A stretch of 64,000 nucleotides of DNA from Paenibacillus polymyxa M1 (GCF_000237325.1 NC_017542.1:757501-821500); one strand, 5' to 3'; shown: positions 34,081-42,745, counted from the first letter of the stretch. The notes: generated from the letters alone by a model not told the origin. Made by a program: numbers and translations.

Positions 34081-35846
34081 ACAAACGGGGAGTTACCTTT
34101 AAGTTGTTCATTATGACAGTTGTGTTTTTCCTGTGTTTTTACGGTATGGTGATTTTAAGTCAGCTGCTGTTTTTTGAAAATTTTTATCAGAAACAGAAGA
34201 TTGGGCGTGTAGAAAGCCGTTTGCAAAGCTTCGGTCAAAGTTATGTCCAGGAGGCTTGGGGATCGGGCAGGGTTTCGCGTGAGGCGGCCCGCTTCATGCT
34301 TCAGAATAAAAACCAGTTGGCGATTGTAACGTTGGACGGCAAAGTAAAGCTGGATGATGCGTTTCATATCAGTCTCAGAAAAGCAGATGGTAAAGTCGTT
34401 AAAATATCGCTGTCTCTATTTATGAGTGAGCACGGAGATGAGCTGAGAGCTGCCCGGATTCAGCCTGGTGATCAGGTCACTGTGGAAGGTGAGATGTTGG
34501 GATCTGACGGCATCTCTTCTGCCAATTTAATTTATCCAACAGGCATACAGAAGCTCGGTTTCAATAATATAGGTTTAAACTCGGAAGAGACAAGCACAAA
34601 TGACAGTGTAAGGCTGTCCGGTACGGTGACAGAGATTGTACTGCCGGATCTGAAAACCTGGAGCCAGCGTCAAGGCCTGCTGTTTAGTGCGCTGGAGGAA
34701 TGGTTTCCTTTATCCCAGGATCATCTGGAGAGGCTCAAAAATTTTGAAGTGTTGGAAGAAGATTGGACAGAACCTTGGACAGGGGTACGAAATGCAGTTA
34801 TCGTCCATCCTGTTCGTCAGAGCACAGGCGAGATCGATCTCTTGTTCACTGTGACATCGTTGCAGGAAATCAGTGAGACGAATGAGGCTCTACGATGGTT
34901 TTATCTGTACCTGGGGATCGGCGGTTTTGCACTCATTCTGATTTTGTCCCTGTTCTATTCCCGAATGGTAACCCGTCCGCTCATTACTTTGAATAATACC
35001 GCCAAGCGGATGGCCAAGCTCGATTTTACAGCCCATACGCCAATCCGGCAGAATGATGAGCTGGGCAGCCTGTCCTACAGCATGTATACCCTGTCCCAGA
35101 ACCTGGACACAGCTTTGCGCGAGCTTCAGGAGGCCAATCAGCAATTGGTCGAGGACATGGAACAGAAGCAGAGGATGGAGGCTGTGCAACAAGACTTTTT
35201 TGCCAATGCTTCTCATGAGCTGAAAACCCCGTTAAGTATCATCAAGGGATTCGCAGAAGGACTACAAGATGGGGTTAGCGCGGGGAAGCAGGATCATTAT
35301 ATGAAGGTCATTGTAGAGGAAGCGGACAAAATGGAGCGATTGGTCAAGGATATGCTAGACCTTGCCAAATTGGAGTCTGGAACCCTCAAGCTTCGCAAGG
35401 CGACCTTTATCCTGAGTGAGCTGGTGGAGGAGGTTGTGGATAAGCTATTCCATCTGTTGAAGGAGAAGAAGCTGGAAGTGGTTATTATTCCTGCCAATGA
35501 GCTGCCGATTCATGCCGATATAGGATGGATGGAACAGGTGATTATCAACTTTGTTGTCAACGCCATACGGCATGCCGAGGAAGGAAGCTCCATCACGATT
35601 CGTATCGAAGGCTCTGGGGAAGTCAATACGTTTTCCATTGAAAATAAGGGTGAGACCATCCCAGACGATCAGTTGGAGCTGATATGGAATCGTTTTTACC
35701 GGGCCGAGCTCTCCCGTAGCCGTCAGACAGGTGGGACAGGACTCGGGCTATCGATCGTTAAACGAATTCTCGATTTACACGAATTCCGCTATAAGGCGGA
35801 GAATACCAAGGACGGCGTCCGTTTTGTCGTTATATTCGGAGGCTAA
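34077..35846 (+). CDS. membrane sensor histidine kinase
   Basis: A 589-residue sensor kinase. One N-terminal membrane helix (about 10-33) is followed by an extracytoplasmic sensor of about 240 residues, a second helix (about 276-296), HAMP (about 297-350), HisKA with His380 in NASHELKTPLSI, and HATPase_c with N-box INFVVNAIRHAEEG and G-box TGGTGLGLSIVK. Within the sensor, the stretches VVKISLSLFMSEHGDEL...QPGDQVTVEGEM and VRLSGTVTEI look like paired small beta folds. It is coupled to the response regulator upstream. The signal is unknown. Confidence 0.93.
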   Translation: MNKRGVTFKLFIMTVVFFLCFYGMVILSQLLFFENFYQKQKIGRVESRLQSFGQSYVQEAWGSGRVSREAARFMLQNKNQLAIVTLDGKVKLDDAFHISLRKADGKVVKISLSLFMSEHGDELRAARIQPGDQVTVEGEMLGSDGISSANLIYPTGIQKLGFNNIGLNSEETSTNDSVRLSGTVTEIVLPDLKTWSQRQGLLFSALEEWFPLSQDHLERLKNFEVLEEDWTEPWTGVRNAVIVHPVRQSTGEIDLLFTVTSLQEISETNEALRWFYLYLGIGGFALILILSLFYSRMVTRPLITLNNTAKRMAKLDFTAHTPIRQNDELGSLSYSMYTLSQNLDTALRELQEANQQLVEDMEQKQRMEAVQQDFFANASHELKTPLSIIKGFAEGLQDGVSAGKQDHYMKVIVEEADKMERLVKDMLDLAKLESGTLKLRKATFILSELVEEVVDKLFHLLKEKKLEVVIIPANELPIHADIGWMEQVIINFVVNAIRHAEEGSSITIRIEGSGEVNTFSIENKGETIPDDQLELIWNRFYRAELSRSRQTGGTGLGLSIVKRILDLHEFRYKAENTKDGVRFVVIFGG

Positions 35847-35869
35847 GCTACGGCAAAGGAGTTAAGAGT

Positions 35870-36379
35870 ATGAAATGGAATTGGTTGCCCTCACTATGCA
35901 CGATTGCAAACCTGGGGGCAGGGGTCTTATCCCTGTATTTCACGATTCATGAGCAATACATGACCGCTTTTATTCTTGTGGTGGTGGCTGCTTTATGGGA
36001 TGTATTAGACGGTTTGCTGGCAAGGCTGCTGCATTGCTCCAGTGATTTTGGCAAACAGCTTGATTCGCTGGCGGATGTGGTCTCATTTGGGGTTGCCCCT
36101 GCTTTCTTGATCTTGTTATACAAGCTGGGAGATACTCATTGGATAGGACCGCTTGTAGCTGTGTTGTTTGTGATATGCGGTGCGGTGAGGTTGGCAAGAT
36201 TCAACCTGATGGCTTTTAGCAAAGGCTTTGTTGGCATGCCCATTACGGCCGCAGGTGTGATTTTGTCCTTTATGTTTTTATGGAGTGAGCATTTGAAGCC
36301 GGGGGTGTTGCTGGCACTCATGGTAGTGCTGTCATTCCTAATGGTTAGCCGTATTCCCTTCCCGTCCTTCAAAAAATAA
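35870..36379 (+). CDS. pssA: CDP-diacylglycerol-serine O-phosphatidyltransferase
   Basis: Membrane enzyme of 169 residues that makes phosphatidylserine from CDP-diacylglycerol and serine. The CDP-alcohol phosphotransferase motif is intact: DVLDGLLARLLHCSSDFGKQ followed by LDSLADVVSFG. The preceding PSLCTIANLGAGVLSL is typical of PssA. AAAGGAG precedes the ATG. It is 24 bases after the kinase gene and 22 before dedA, so the TCS, pssA and dedA may form one transcript. Confidence 0.9.
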   Translation: MKWNWLPSLCTIANLGAGVLSLYFTIHEQYMTAFILVVVAALWDVLDGLLARLLHCSSDFGKQLDSLADVVSFGVAPAFLILLYKLGDTHWIGPLVAVLFVICGAVRLARFNLMAFSKGFVGMPITAAGVILSFMFLWSEHLKPGVLLALMVVLSFLMVSRIPFPSFKK

Positions 36380-36401
36380 TCGGTCAGGAGGTGGCGTCCC
36401 T

Positions 36402-36896
36402 ATGGAATGGGCCATCAGCATGATTACACAATACGGATATATCGCTATTTTTGCACTTCTTGCCCTTGGAATTATAGGGCTACCCGTTCCTGATGAAATT
36501 ATTATGGTGTTTGTCGGCTATCTATCTTCTATCATGGTACTGAATTATTCCCTATCTATATTAGTCAGTTTCATTGGGGCGATGACAGGGATGATGATCA
36601 GTTACACGCTAGGCAAAAAGCTGGGTCAGCCATTGGTTGATAAGCACGGCAAGTGGGTGGGACTGACACCGAAGCGGTTTGCACGGGTAAAAGGATGGTT
36701 TGCACGCTTTGGGTTGTGGACCATTTTGTTCGGTTATTTTATTCCAGGAGTCAGACATGCAACAAGCTATTTGTCGGGGATTAGCGCGATGCCTGTCCGA
36801 AAATATATGCTGGTGGCCAGCGCCGGTTCTCTGGTATGGACACTGATCTTTATCTCTATTGGTTACATTGCGGGGGCGAATATAAATTTTCATTAA
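36402..36896 (+). CDS. DedA-family membrane protein
   Basis: A 164-residue DedA/VTT-domain protein with about five hydrophobic segments. Family motifs include GLPVPDEIIMVFVGYL and FGYFIPGVRHATSYLSGISAMP. DedA proteins are lipid scramblases or related transporters that recycle carrier and membrane lipids. It is somewhat shorter than the usual 200 residues. GGAGGTG precedes the ATG. Its place beside pssA fits a membrane-lipid theme. Confidence 0.9.
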   Translation: MEWAISMITQYGYIAIFALLALGIIGLPVPDEIIMVFVGYLSSIMVLNYSLSILVSFIGAMTGMMISYTLGKKLGQPLVDKHGKWVGLTPKRFARVKGWFARFGLWTILFGYFIPGVRHATSYLSGISAMPVRKYMLVASAGSLVWTLIFISIGYIAGANINFH

Positions 36897-36985
36897 GGTG
36901 ACCGCAAAAGTAATGTAGCATTTTTCATGTATTGCACCGATAATATAATATAAAAGAACCTGTACAACCAGTGAGGGGATCTGTA

Positions 36986-37402
36986 TTGAATGCACTAATG
37001 AAGTATATTGAAAAGTTACCTGGTTTTCTGCAAATAATCTTGAACATCTCGCTGTTTCTGGTCGGGCTGATTTTAAGCTTCTTACTTCTAAAAGAAACAT
37101 GGTCCATATTTTCATATGTGTTCTTGTATACAGAAGCCGACAAAAATTACTATGAATTCACGGAAGAACTGCTTGTATTCTTCTTGTATTTTGAATTCAT
37201 TGCATTAATAGTTAAGTACTTTAAAACCAATTTTCATTTTCCATTACGTTATTTCATCTATATTGGGATTACGGCCGTCATCAGGCTCATTATTGTGGAC
37301 CATGATGATGCTCAAAATACATTCTGGTGGTCCATTGCTATCCTAGTCATGGTAGGTTCTCTATTGATTGCTAACAGTAAATTATTAAAGAGAGAAAGTT
37401 AA
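36986..37402 (+). CDS. psiE: PsiE-family membrane protein
   Basis: A 138-residue integral membrane protein with four hydrophobic segments, similar to the phosphate-starvation-inducible PsiE family (EELLVFFLYFEFIALIVKYFK, FPLRYFIYIGITAVIRLIIVDHDDA). Its molecular role is not established. TTG 36986 is chosen as start because GAGGGGAT lies five bases upstream; the in-frame GTG at 36971 overlaps that site. It follows dedA by 89 bases. Confidence 0.82.
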   Translation: MNALMKYIEKLPGFLQIILNISLFLVGLILSFLLLKETWSIFSYVFLYTEADKNYYEFTEELLVFFLYFEFIALIVKYFKTNFHFPLRYFIYIGITAVIRLIIVDHDDAQNTFWWSIAILVMVGSLLIANSKLLKRES

Positions 37403-37457
37403 TGCCGAGGAAGATTGCAAGGGTGACAGTCAAGTAGGAGAGAGGGAATAAAGACGA

Positions 37458-38465
37458 ATGGTAAGAAACTGGATGAATCATGCAGGCGTCAGGCGGGCAG
37501 CTGTCCTTGCGATAATCGTTTTACTGCTCTTTATGTTAAGAAGCATGATGAATATTATTTTGTTAACACTGTTGCTTACGATCTTGATTGGCAGTATATA
37601 TAACGGTGTGAATAAGCTGATCAAGCGGTTCGCCAATGTGCCGCCTATGATCGTGCTGCTACTGGTATACGGGTTGCTGATCCTGATTATCGTGTGGGGA
37701 GTTTACCGAATGGTGCCGCTAATCAGCGTACAGGTCAAGCAGGTGTATCTCATGATTCAGCAAGCCTACATGTATCCTGATCGTAACCAATGGAACGAAA
37801 CGATTATTGAATTTATGGACACGCTCAATGTTCAGCGGTTATTTGAGCCTGGCTGGAATGCGGTAATGAAAATCAGCCAACTGGGAACACAACTGCTGGT
37901 ATCGATTATTTTGAGTTTGTTCTTTCTGATGGAAAAATCCTATATTACACGCTTTACAGCTACGTTTGTGGATAGTAAGCTGGGTTGGTTCTTCAAGGAA
38001 GTGGGCCATTTTGGACGCATGTTTCTGGGTACATTCGGGAAGGTGCTGGAAGCTCAACTATTGATTTCACTCATTAACTGTATATTGACGACGACAGCTC
38101 TTTGGATTATGGGTTTTCCCAATCTGCTCGGCCTCGCGCTCATTATATTCTTGTTGGGGTTGGTGCCAGTGGCGGGTGTATTTATTTCCCTGATCCCGCT
38201 CGGTCTGATTGCTTTTAGCGTCGGAGGAATCAATTATGTGATTTACTTGGTTATTCTGATCGTAGTTATTCATGCGATTGAAGCCTATTTCCTGAACCCG
38301 AAGCTGATGTCATCCAAAACCAATTTACCGATCTTCTTCACCTTTGTTGTATTGATCTTCTCTGAGCATCTAATTGGGGTGTGGGGCTTGATTGTAGGTA
38401 TTCCGTTGTTTGTCTTCTTCCTTGACTTGATTGGAGTACAACGCAAGCAAGAGAAGGATACCTAA
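37458..38465 (+). CDS. AI-2E family transporter-like membrane protein
   Basis: A 335-residue protein of the AI-2E transporter (UPF0118) family with seven to eight membrane segments. It has the conserved C-terminal core FLLGLVPVAGVFISLIPLGLIA and VVIHAIEAYFLNPKLMSSK. Family members have been linked to Na+/H+ antiport or autoinducer export; the substrate here cannot be assigned. GGAGAGAGGG lies upstream of the ATG. It ends the membrane-protein run and is closed by a terminator. Confidence 0.88.
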   Translation: MVRNWMNHAGVRRAAVLAIIVLLLFMLRSMMNIILLTLLLTILIGSIYNGVNKLIKRFANVPPMIVLLLVYGLLILIIVWGVYRMVPLISVQVKQVYLMIQQAYMYPDRNQWNETIIEFMDTLNVQRLFEPGWNAVMKISQLGTQLLVSIILSLFFLMEKSYITRFTATFVDSKLGWFFKEVGHFGRMFLGTFGKVLEAQLLISLINCILTTTALWIMGFPNLLGLALIIFLLGLVPVAGVFISLIPLGLIAFSVGGINYVIYLVILIVVIHAIEAYFLNPKLMSSKTNLPIFFTFVVLIFSEHLIGVWGLIVGIPLFVFFLDLIGVQRKQEKDT

Positions 38466-38516
38466 TATATTTACGACAGATACGAACATAGTAGTGACCA
38501 TGGATTCTTCATCATG

Positions 38517-38546
38517 AATGCCTGCGAAGCCGCAGGCATTTTTTTG
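38517..38546 (+). terminator. terminator after AI-2E gene
   Basis: AATGCCTGCG, loop AAGC, CGCAGGCATT and a T7 tract. Strong Rho-independent terminator. Confidence 0.92.
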
Positions 38547-38610
38547 ATTTTCCTGGCGTTGACTGTAGTACACTGAGTATCCAAGATAAGATATTGTTAA
38601 AGGAAACGAG

Positions 38611-39171
38611 ATGATATGGGTGGAACAAAAGATTAAGGTATTGGCTATATCGGGGAGCCTTCGTCAAAAGTCTTCCAACACCGCGCTTATGAAGGCTACT
38701 ATTGGATTGGCTTCTGAAAATATATCATTCATAGTTTATGATGGATTGGGGGATCTGCCCCATTTTAATCCTGACTTGGATGTAGAGGAGGGGCCGGCTT
38801 CCGTAAGAGAGCTACGGGAGCAATTGAAACAAGCCGATGGAGTGCTGATCTGTACGCCGGAATATGGGAATGGTGTGCCGGGTGCTTTGAAAAATGCCTT
38901 GGACTGGCTCGTATCTTCAGGTGAATTTGTAAACAAGCCTACAGCGGTCATTAGCGCTTCACCGTCCCCTATGGGCGGCAATCTGGCTCATGCTTCGCTA
39001 CTGCTCACATTGCAAATGATCAATGCAGAGATTGTGGAAAATGGAAAGGTCATTATTCCGCATATCACATTGAAGCTGAATCAAGAAGGCATCATTACAA
39101 ATGCTGAAACTAGACAGGAGCTGGAAGCATTACTTCAAGGGCTTGGGCAAGCTTGCCGAGGAAAGGTATAG
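38611..39171 (+). CDS. NADPH-dependent FMN reductase-family protein
   Basis: Flavodoxin-fold reductase of 186 residues. The FMN-phosphate loop is ISGSLRQKSSNTAL, and the second flavin-contacting motif is CTPEYGNGVPGALKNALDW. Family members reduce FMN, quinones, azo dyes or chromate using NAD(P)H. AAAGGAA precedes the ATG. It stands alone between two terminators. Confidence 0.9.
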   Translation: MIWVEQKIKVLAISGSLRQKSSNTALMKATIGLASENISFIVYDGLGDLPHFNPDLDVEEGPASVRELREQLKQADGVLICTPEYGNGVPGALKNALDWLVSSGEFVNKPTAVISASPSPMGGNLAHASLLLTLQMINAEIVENGKVIIPHITLKLNQEGIITNAETRQELEALLQGLGQACRGKV

Positions 39172-39179
39172 AGAAATTC

Positions 39180-39215
39180 AAAGCAGATCCTTCATTATAG
39201 AAGGATCTGCTTTTT
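39180..39215. terminator. bidirectional terminator
   Basis: AAAGCAGATCCTTC and GAAGGATCTGCTTT form a perfect 14-bp stem with a 6-nt loop and T tract. It lies between convergent FMN reductase and ketopantoate-reductase-like genes. Confidence 0.88.
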
Positions 39216-39237
39216 CGGATGGCCACCTACTTCGTAT

Positions 39238-40158
39238 TCAATTCAATAAGCTTTCATAGACCTTTAAGCGGGCATACACCGTTTCAAGTATCGGATATGA
39301 AATATTACTGCTAGAAGCCAATGCCAGAAGTGCACCATGCAGATGGCTTGCTTCAACCGGTAGATTTTTCTGCATATCACGTTGCATGGAAGACATCATC
39401 TCAGGCTTTAAGGAATCCATCGTTTTTAGCGTATGTGCTTCCATTTCTGAATGAATAGGCATATCTGCATTGCGTGCGATTGTGACGATTTCATGCAGTA
39501 GCCTTTTATAGATTGCACGCGATTCGGGCGTGGCGAGTATAGGTCCGACGGAGGTACCCATCAGGGTTGTGATTCCGCTCATGCTGGCAATAAATATATA
39601 CTTCTGCCAAATTTCACGCTGAATGTCATGACTGTGTGTGACTGTGAAGCCTGCATGATCAAGATGGCTACATAGTAGTTGCGCCCGCTCTGAGTTTTCT
39701 CCATCCCATTCACCAAAAACAATGCGGTGGAACGGGCTTGTCTGAACGATAGAGCCTTTGTGATTTAACGTCGTTTCAATAGAACAAAGCCCACCCAGCA
39801 CTTTTTCAGCTCCGAAATATTCACGCAAAGATTTAAAATGTTCATAACCGTTAAGTAACGGAAGAATCATTGTATTTTTGCCAATATAAGGCGCTAGATC
39901 GGGCCGCAATGGAGGCAGGTGGTACGCTTTGACCGCGAGAATAATACAGTCAAATGGCTCAGCAGCTTCACCATAGGTAATAGCCTGAATCGGTGTCTGA
40001 AAATCTCCGTGCACACTTTGAATCGTAAGACCGTTTTCTGCCAAATGAAGCTTCTTGGAAGGGCGGACGAGAAAGGTTACATCTTCTCCCTTTTGAACCA
40101 GGCGTCCCCCGAAATAGCCTCCAATAGCTCCTGCACCCACAACTAGAAACCGCATCAT
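39238..40158 (-). CDS. ketopantoate reductase-family protein (ApbA/PanE)
   Basis: A 306-residue 2-dehydropantoate 2-reductase-family enzyme. The NADP-binding motif GAGAIGGYFGGRL is followed by a second family segment, LAVKAYHLPPLRPDLAPYIG...ILPLLNGYEH, and the catalytic Lys region QREIWQKYIFIASMSGITTLM. It may make pantoate for coenzyme A, but many genomes hold paralogues of unknown substrate and no panB/panC/panD lies nearby. A leader peptide and terminator sit directly upstream, an unusual control for this family. The ribosome site is weak (CAGGGA). Confidence 0.85.
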   Translation of the reverse strand: MMRFLVVGAGAIGGYFGGRLVQKGEDVTFLVRPSKKLHLAENGLTIQSVHGDFQTPIQAITYGEAAEPFDCIILAVKAYHLPPLRPDLAPYIGKNTMILPLLNGYEHFKSLREYFGAEKVLGGLCSIETTLNHKGSIVQTSPFHRIVFGEWDGENSERAQLLCSHLDHAGFTVTHSHDIQREIWQKYIFIASMSGITTLMGTSVGPILATPESRAIYKRLLHEIVTIARNADMPIHSEMEAHTLKTMDSLKPEMMSSMQRDMQKNLPVEASHLHGALLALASSSNISYPILETVYARLKVYESLLN

Positions 40159-40194
40159 AGGGTCCCTGCCTTTCCTAACTTAGTTTTTGAAAAA

Positions 40195-40236
40195 CAAAAA
40201 AACCTTCCAGCACATTGCTGAAAAGGTCCGAAAGGC
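40195..40236 (-). terminator. attenuator terminator before the ketopantoate-reductase-like gene
   Basis: Read leftward, ACCTTTTCAGCA (40227-40216) pairs with TGCTGGAAGGT (40212-40202) with one bulged C, followed by a T-rich run. It ends about 36 bases before the start codon, so it would stop transcription before the gene. The segment just ahead, CCTTTCGGA (40235-40227), is perfectly complementary to TCCGAAAGG inside the leader ORF (40284-40276). That pairing partly competes with the terminator stem. Confidence 0.7.
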
Positions 40237-40246
40237 AAAAAAAGAG

Positions 40247-40300
40247 TCAATTTGCGACCGTTCTTTTGTCTCGGTCCTTTCGGATCAGAGCAAAATCCAA
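40247..40300 (-). CDS. 17-residue leader peptide (putative attenuator uORF)
   Basis: Short ORF MDFALIRKDRDKRTVAN, starting at TTG 40300 with GGAGGTGA eight bases upstream, much stronger than the ribosome site of the main gene. It ends 11 bases before the attenuator region. Codons 7-13 encode R-K-D-R-D-K-R, containing +X+ motifs (K-D-R, R-D-K) of the kind that promote macrolide-dependent ribosome arrest; a link to arginine or charged tRNA is the alternative. Codons 6-9 carry the strand that can pair with the terminator approach. Translation is predicted, not shown. Confidence 0.6.
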   Translation of the reverse strand: MDFALIRKDRDKRTVAN

Positions 40301-40558
40301 CGAGTTCACCTCCATAGGCTCACGCTTATACTTATTAAATTACACCTTACCAGAGTACCGTTCGAATATATCGATACAGCCTCTCAGGGAAGTATACCAG
40401 AATATAGGGTTCCTGTCCCATATAAATCCAATCCGAACAGCGTGTGTGTGATGGTATCCATAAAGCACGAACCTAGTGTATATGGAGCGTATAGAGGTGA
40501 TATAATAGGGCGCAATAGGTTTATAGACCGATAACTTGGAGCAGAGGAGAGAAGGCTG

Positions 40559-40930
40559 ATGTTTGAGCAAATTGTAGCGTATGGTCTGAGTCAAAAAGAG
40601 GCTGTTAAGGATTATCCATTTGGTGCTGATCCCCTGGTACTAAAGGTAGGGGGCAAGATGTTTGCTCTCCTGACTGAAAAAGATGGCATTAGCCACGTAT
40701 CCTTGAAATGTGACCCGGTCATTGCAGAAAACCTGCGTGAGCAGAACAAGGCCATTAAACCAGGCTATCATTTGAACAAAAGGCATTGGAATACGATAGA
40801 GGTTGATAACAGCTTCCCGTTGGAGGATTTGTACAGCATGATCGACCATTCGTATGAGCTGGCCTTCAAGGGCTTAACCAAAGCGCAACGCGAAGCGATT
40901 ACGATGAGGATACGGACAACGGATATGTAA
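40559..40930 (+). CDS. MmcQ/YjbR-family protein
   Basis: A 123-residue MmcQ/YjbR-like protein of the CyaY-like fold. Typical segments are VKDYPFGADPLVLKVGGKMFALLTE, VSLKCDPVIAENLREQ and PGYHLNKRHWNTIEVD. Family members are small soluble proteins sometimes called DNA-binding, with function poorly defined. GAGGAGAGAAGG precedes the ATG. TATAAT at 40501-40506 could be its -10. The 250 bases before it hold no other gene on this strand. Confidence 0.87.
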   Translation: MFEQIVAYGLSQKEAVKDYPFGADPLVLKVGGKMFALLTEKDGISHVSLKCDPVIAENLREQNKAIKPGYHLNKRHWNTIEVDNSFPLEDLYSMIDHSYELAFKGLTKAQREAITMRIRTTDM

Positions 40931-40971
40931 AGGGCTGGTAAAGCACTTACATAACACTTTTACAGTTTTAC

Positions 40972-41011
40972 TTGACAGAAAACAACTAAAGATATATTCT
41001 TAATTTAAAGA
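40972..41011 (+). promoter_or_regulatory. promoter and MhqR-like operator of the nitroreductase-dioxygenase pair
   Basis: TTGACA (40972-40977), 17-nt spacer, TATTCT (40995-41000). The imperfect palindrome TCTT-AATTTA-AAGA (40998-41011) overlaps the -10 and start site and resembles MarR/MhqR-type boxes (ATCT...AGAT arms). It fits repression of downstream quinone-detoxification genes. Confidence 0.6.
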
Positions 41012-41050
41012 TAATTTATTTGAAAATAATATCAAGGAGTGGACCTGAAT

Positions 41051-41677
41051 ATGAGCGAACTGGTGAATGTTATTCAAGAGAGAAGATCGGCTTCTAAATT
41101 TATTCCTGATGTTACTATAGATGCAAAAGAACTGGAAGAGATATTTCAGCTGGTGAAGTTCGCTCCATCGGCTTTTAATTTACAGCATGCGCGTTATATC
41201 GTAGTGCGGGATGCAGAAATCAAACAAAGGCTGCATGATGAGGCAAGTAAGCAGTATAAAATATTAACTGCTTCGGCCACCATTATAGTGCTGGGTGATA
41301 CAGAGGCTTATACCAAGGTAGCTGACCTCAACGAAGGGTTCCTGAATTTGGGTGTTCTGAGCAAGCAGGAATATGATAGCACAGTAGAATCGGTAACTCA
41401 GTTTTATCGCGAGCGGGGACCTGTCTTCCAGAGAGAAGAAGCAATTCGTAATGCCAGCCTGTCGGCTATGCAATTTATGTTGATTGCCAAGGACAAAGGC
41501 TGGGATACTTGTCCGATGATCGGTTTTGACCCGGCGAAGGTGCAGGAAGTACTGAATATCCCAGAGCAATTTGTACCCGTGATGATGATCACCTTGGGAA
41601 AAGAGGACGAATCAGGTCAGCGGGCAAGAGGATATCGCAAGCCAGTTGGACAGTTTGTTAGCTACAATGGATTTTGA
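41051..41677 (+). CDS. nitroreductase-family protein (MhqN-like)
   Basis: A 208-residue FMN-dependent nitroreductase. It has ERRSASKFIPD near the start, FAPSAFNLQHARYIVV (flavin/substrate loop), and SLSAMQFMLIAKDKGWDTCPMIGFDP. Length and the neighbouring dioxygenase match the B. subtilis mhqN-mhqO pair, which is induced by methylhydroquinone and catechol. ATG 41051 has AAGGAG upstream. It probably reduces quinones or nitroaromatics in the cytoplasm. Confidence 0.88.
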   Translation: MSELVNVIQERRSASKFIPDVTIDAKELEEIFQLVKFAPSAFNLQHARYIVVRDAEIKQRLHDEASKQYKILTASATIIVLGDTEAYTKVADLNEGFLNLGVLSKQEYDSTVESVTQFYRERGPVFQREEAIRNASLSAMQFMLIAKDKGWDTCPMIGFDPAKVQEVLNIPEQFVPVMMITLGKEDESGQRARGYRKPVGQFVSYNGF

Positions 41678-41715
41678 AATTTGTAAATCATCATGTTCAT
41701 TAAGGAGTGACTGAG

Positions 41716-42675
41716 ATGTCTTTGAAAACCGCTGGAATTCACCATATTACGTCCTTTGCAGGCGATCCGCAGGGCAATGTTGACTTTTATGCAGGTGTGC
41801 TTGGTTTGAGATTGATCAAAAAGACAATTAACTTTGACGCTCCAGAAGTATATCACTTGTATTTTGGGAATGAAGAAGGCAACCCGGGAACGATCATTAC
41901 CTTTTTTCCGGCTCCGGGTACACGCAAGGGTAAAATTGGAGGCGGGCAAGTCGGGATTACGACGTATGTCGTGCCGCTGGGCTCGCTGGATTACTGGGAA
42001 AACCGTCTGCACAGCTTGAAGGTATCCTTCACGAAGGCTACTCGCTTTGGCGAGTCATTCATCCAGTTCCGAGACAATGAGGGCTTGCATCTGGAACTGG
42101 TGGAGCGCGAGGAAGGCCCGGTGAACACGTGGACAGCCGGAGGCGTGCCTACAGATAAAGCGATCAAAGGCTTTGGAGGAGCAGTGCTCTACAGTGCGGA
42201 TTCCAAGCACACCCAAGGCGTGCTGGAGAATGTTCTGGGCATGACTCCCATCGGTGAAGACGCAGATGCGGGCTATATCCGTTATCAGACGACTGGGGAT
42301 TTGGGCAACCTGATCGACATTCCAGTCAAGGATGTACCGTGGGGGAACGGCGGCGCCGGTACGGTTCACCATATTGCGTGGCGCGCGCAGGACGACACCG
42401 AACATCAGGCGTGGAACGAATGGGTTCGTCAGCATGGTTTTGGGACGAGTGGCATTGTAGATCGCCAATACTTCAATGCCGTATACTTCCGCGAGCAAGG
42501 CGGTATATTATTCGAGATCGCAACCGATCCGCCCGGATTTACGGTGGATGAGGAATTGAATGAGTTGGGGCACAAGCTGATGCTGCCTGAATGGTATGAG
42601 CCTCAGCGCGCCCAGATTGAATCTAATCTGGTTCCCATTGAGCCTAGAGTGCTCAAACAGGATGAATCGGTTTGA
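41716..42675 (+). CDS. mhqO: ring-cleaving dioxygenase of the glyoxalase superfamily (MhqO-like)
   Basis: A 319-residue protein with two VOC (glyoxalase/bleomycin) modules. It starts GIHHITSFAGDPQGNVDFYAGVLGLRLIKKT, and the second module has VHHIAWRAQDD. Candidate metal ligands are the early His (HHIT), the His of VHHIAW and the Glu of ILFEIATDPPGF. It closely follows the pattern of MhqO/MhqE ring-cleaving dioxygenases that detoxify hydroquinones. ATG 41716 follows AAGGAGT. It lies 38 bases after the nitroreductase and is co-transcribed with it. Confidence 0.9.
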   Translation: MSLKTAGIHHITSFAGDPQGNVDFYAGVLGLRLIKKTINFDAPEVYHLYFGNEEGNPGTIITFFPAPGTRKGKIGGGQVGITTYVVPLGSLDYWENRLHSLKVSFTKATRFGESFIQFRDNEGLHLELVEREEGPVNTWTAGGVPTDKAIKGFGGAVLYSADSKHTQGVLENVLGMTPIGEDADAGYIRYQTTGDLGNLIDIPVKDVPWGNGGAGTVHHIAWRAQDDTEHQAWNEWVRQHGFGTSGIVDRQYFNAVYFREQGGILFEIATDPPGFTVDEELNELGHKLMLPEWYEPQRAQIESNLVPIEPRVLKQDESV

Positions 42676-42700
42676 GCAGGACAATCACATATGGAACATT

Positions 42701-42745
42701 AAAAGGTCCAATGCGGGAAGATTTCCACCCTCATTGGACCTTTTG
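42701..42745. terminator. bidirectional terminator
   Basis: AAAAGGTCCAATG and CATTGGACCTTTT form a perfect 13-bp stem with an 18-nt loop, between convergent mhqO-like and SNF2 genes. Confidence 0.85.

Noticed and set aside
40195..40320. Known riboswitch class or T-box upstream of the ketopantoate-reductase-like gene
   Set aside because: No T-box sequence (TGGNACCGCG) or recognised riboswitch core was found; the translated leader with terminator explains the structure better.
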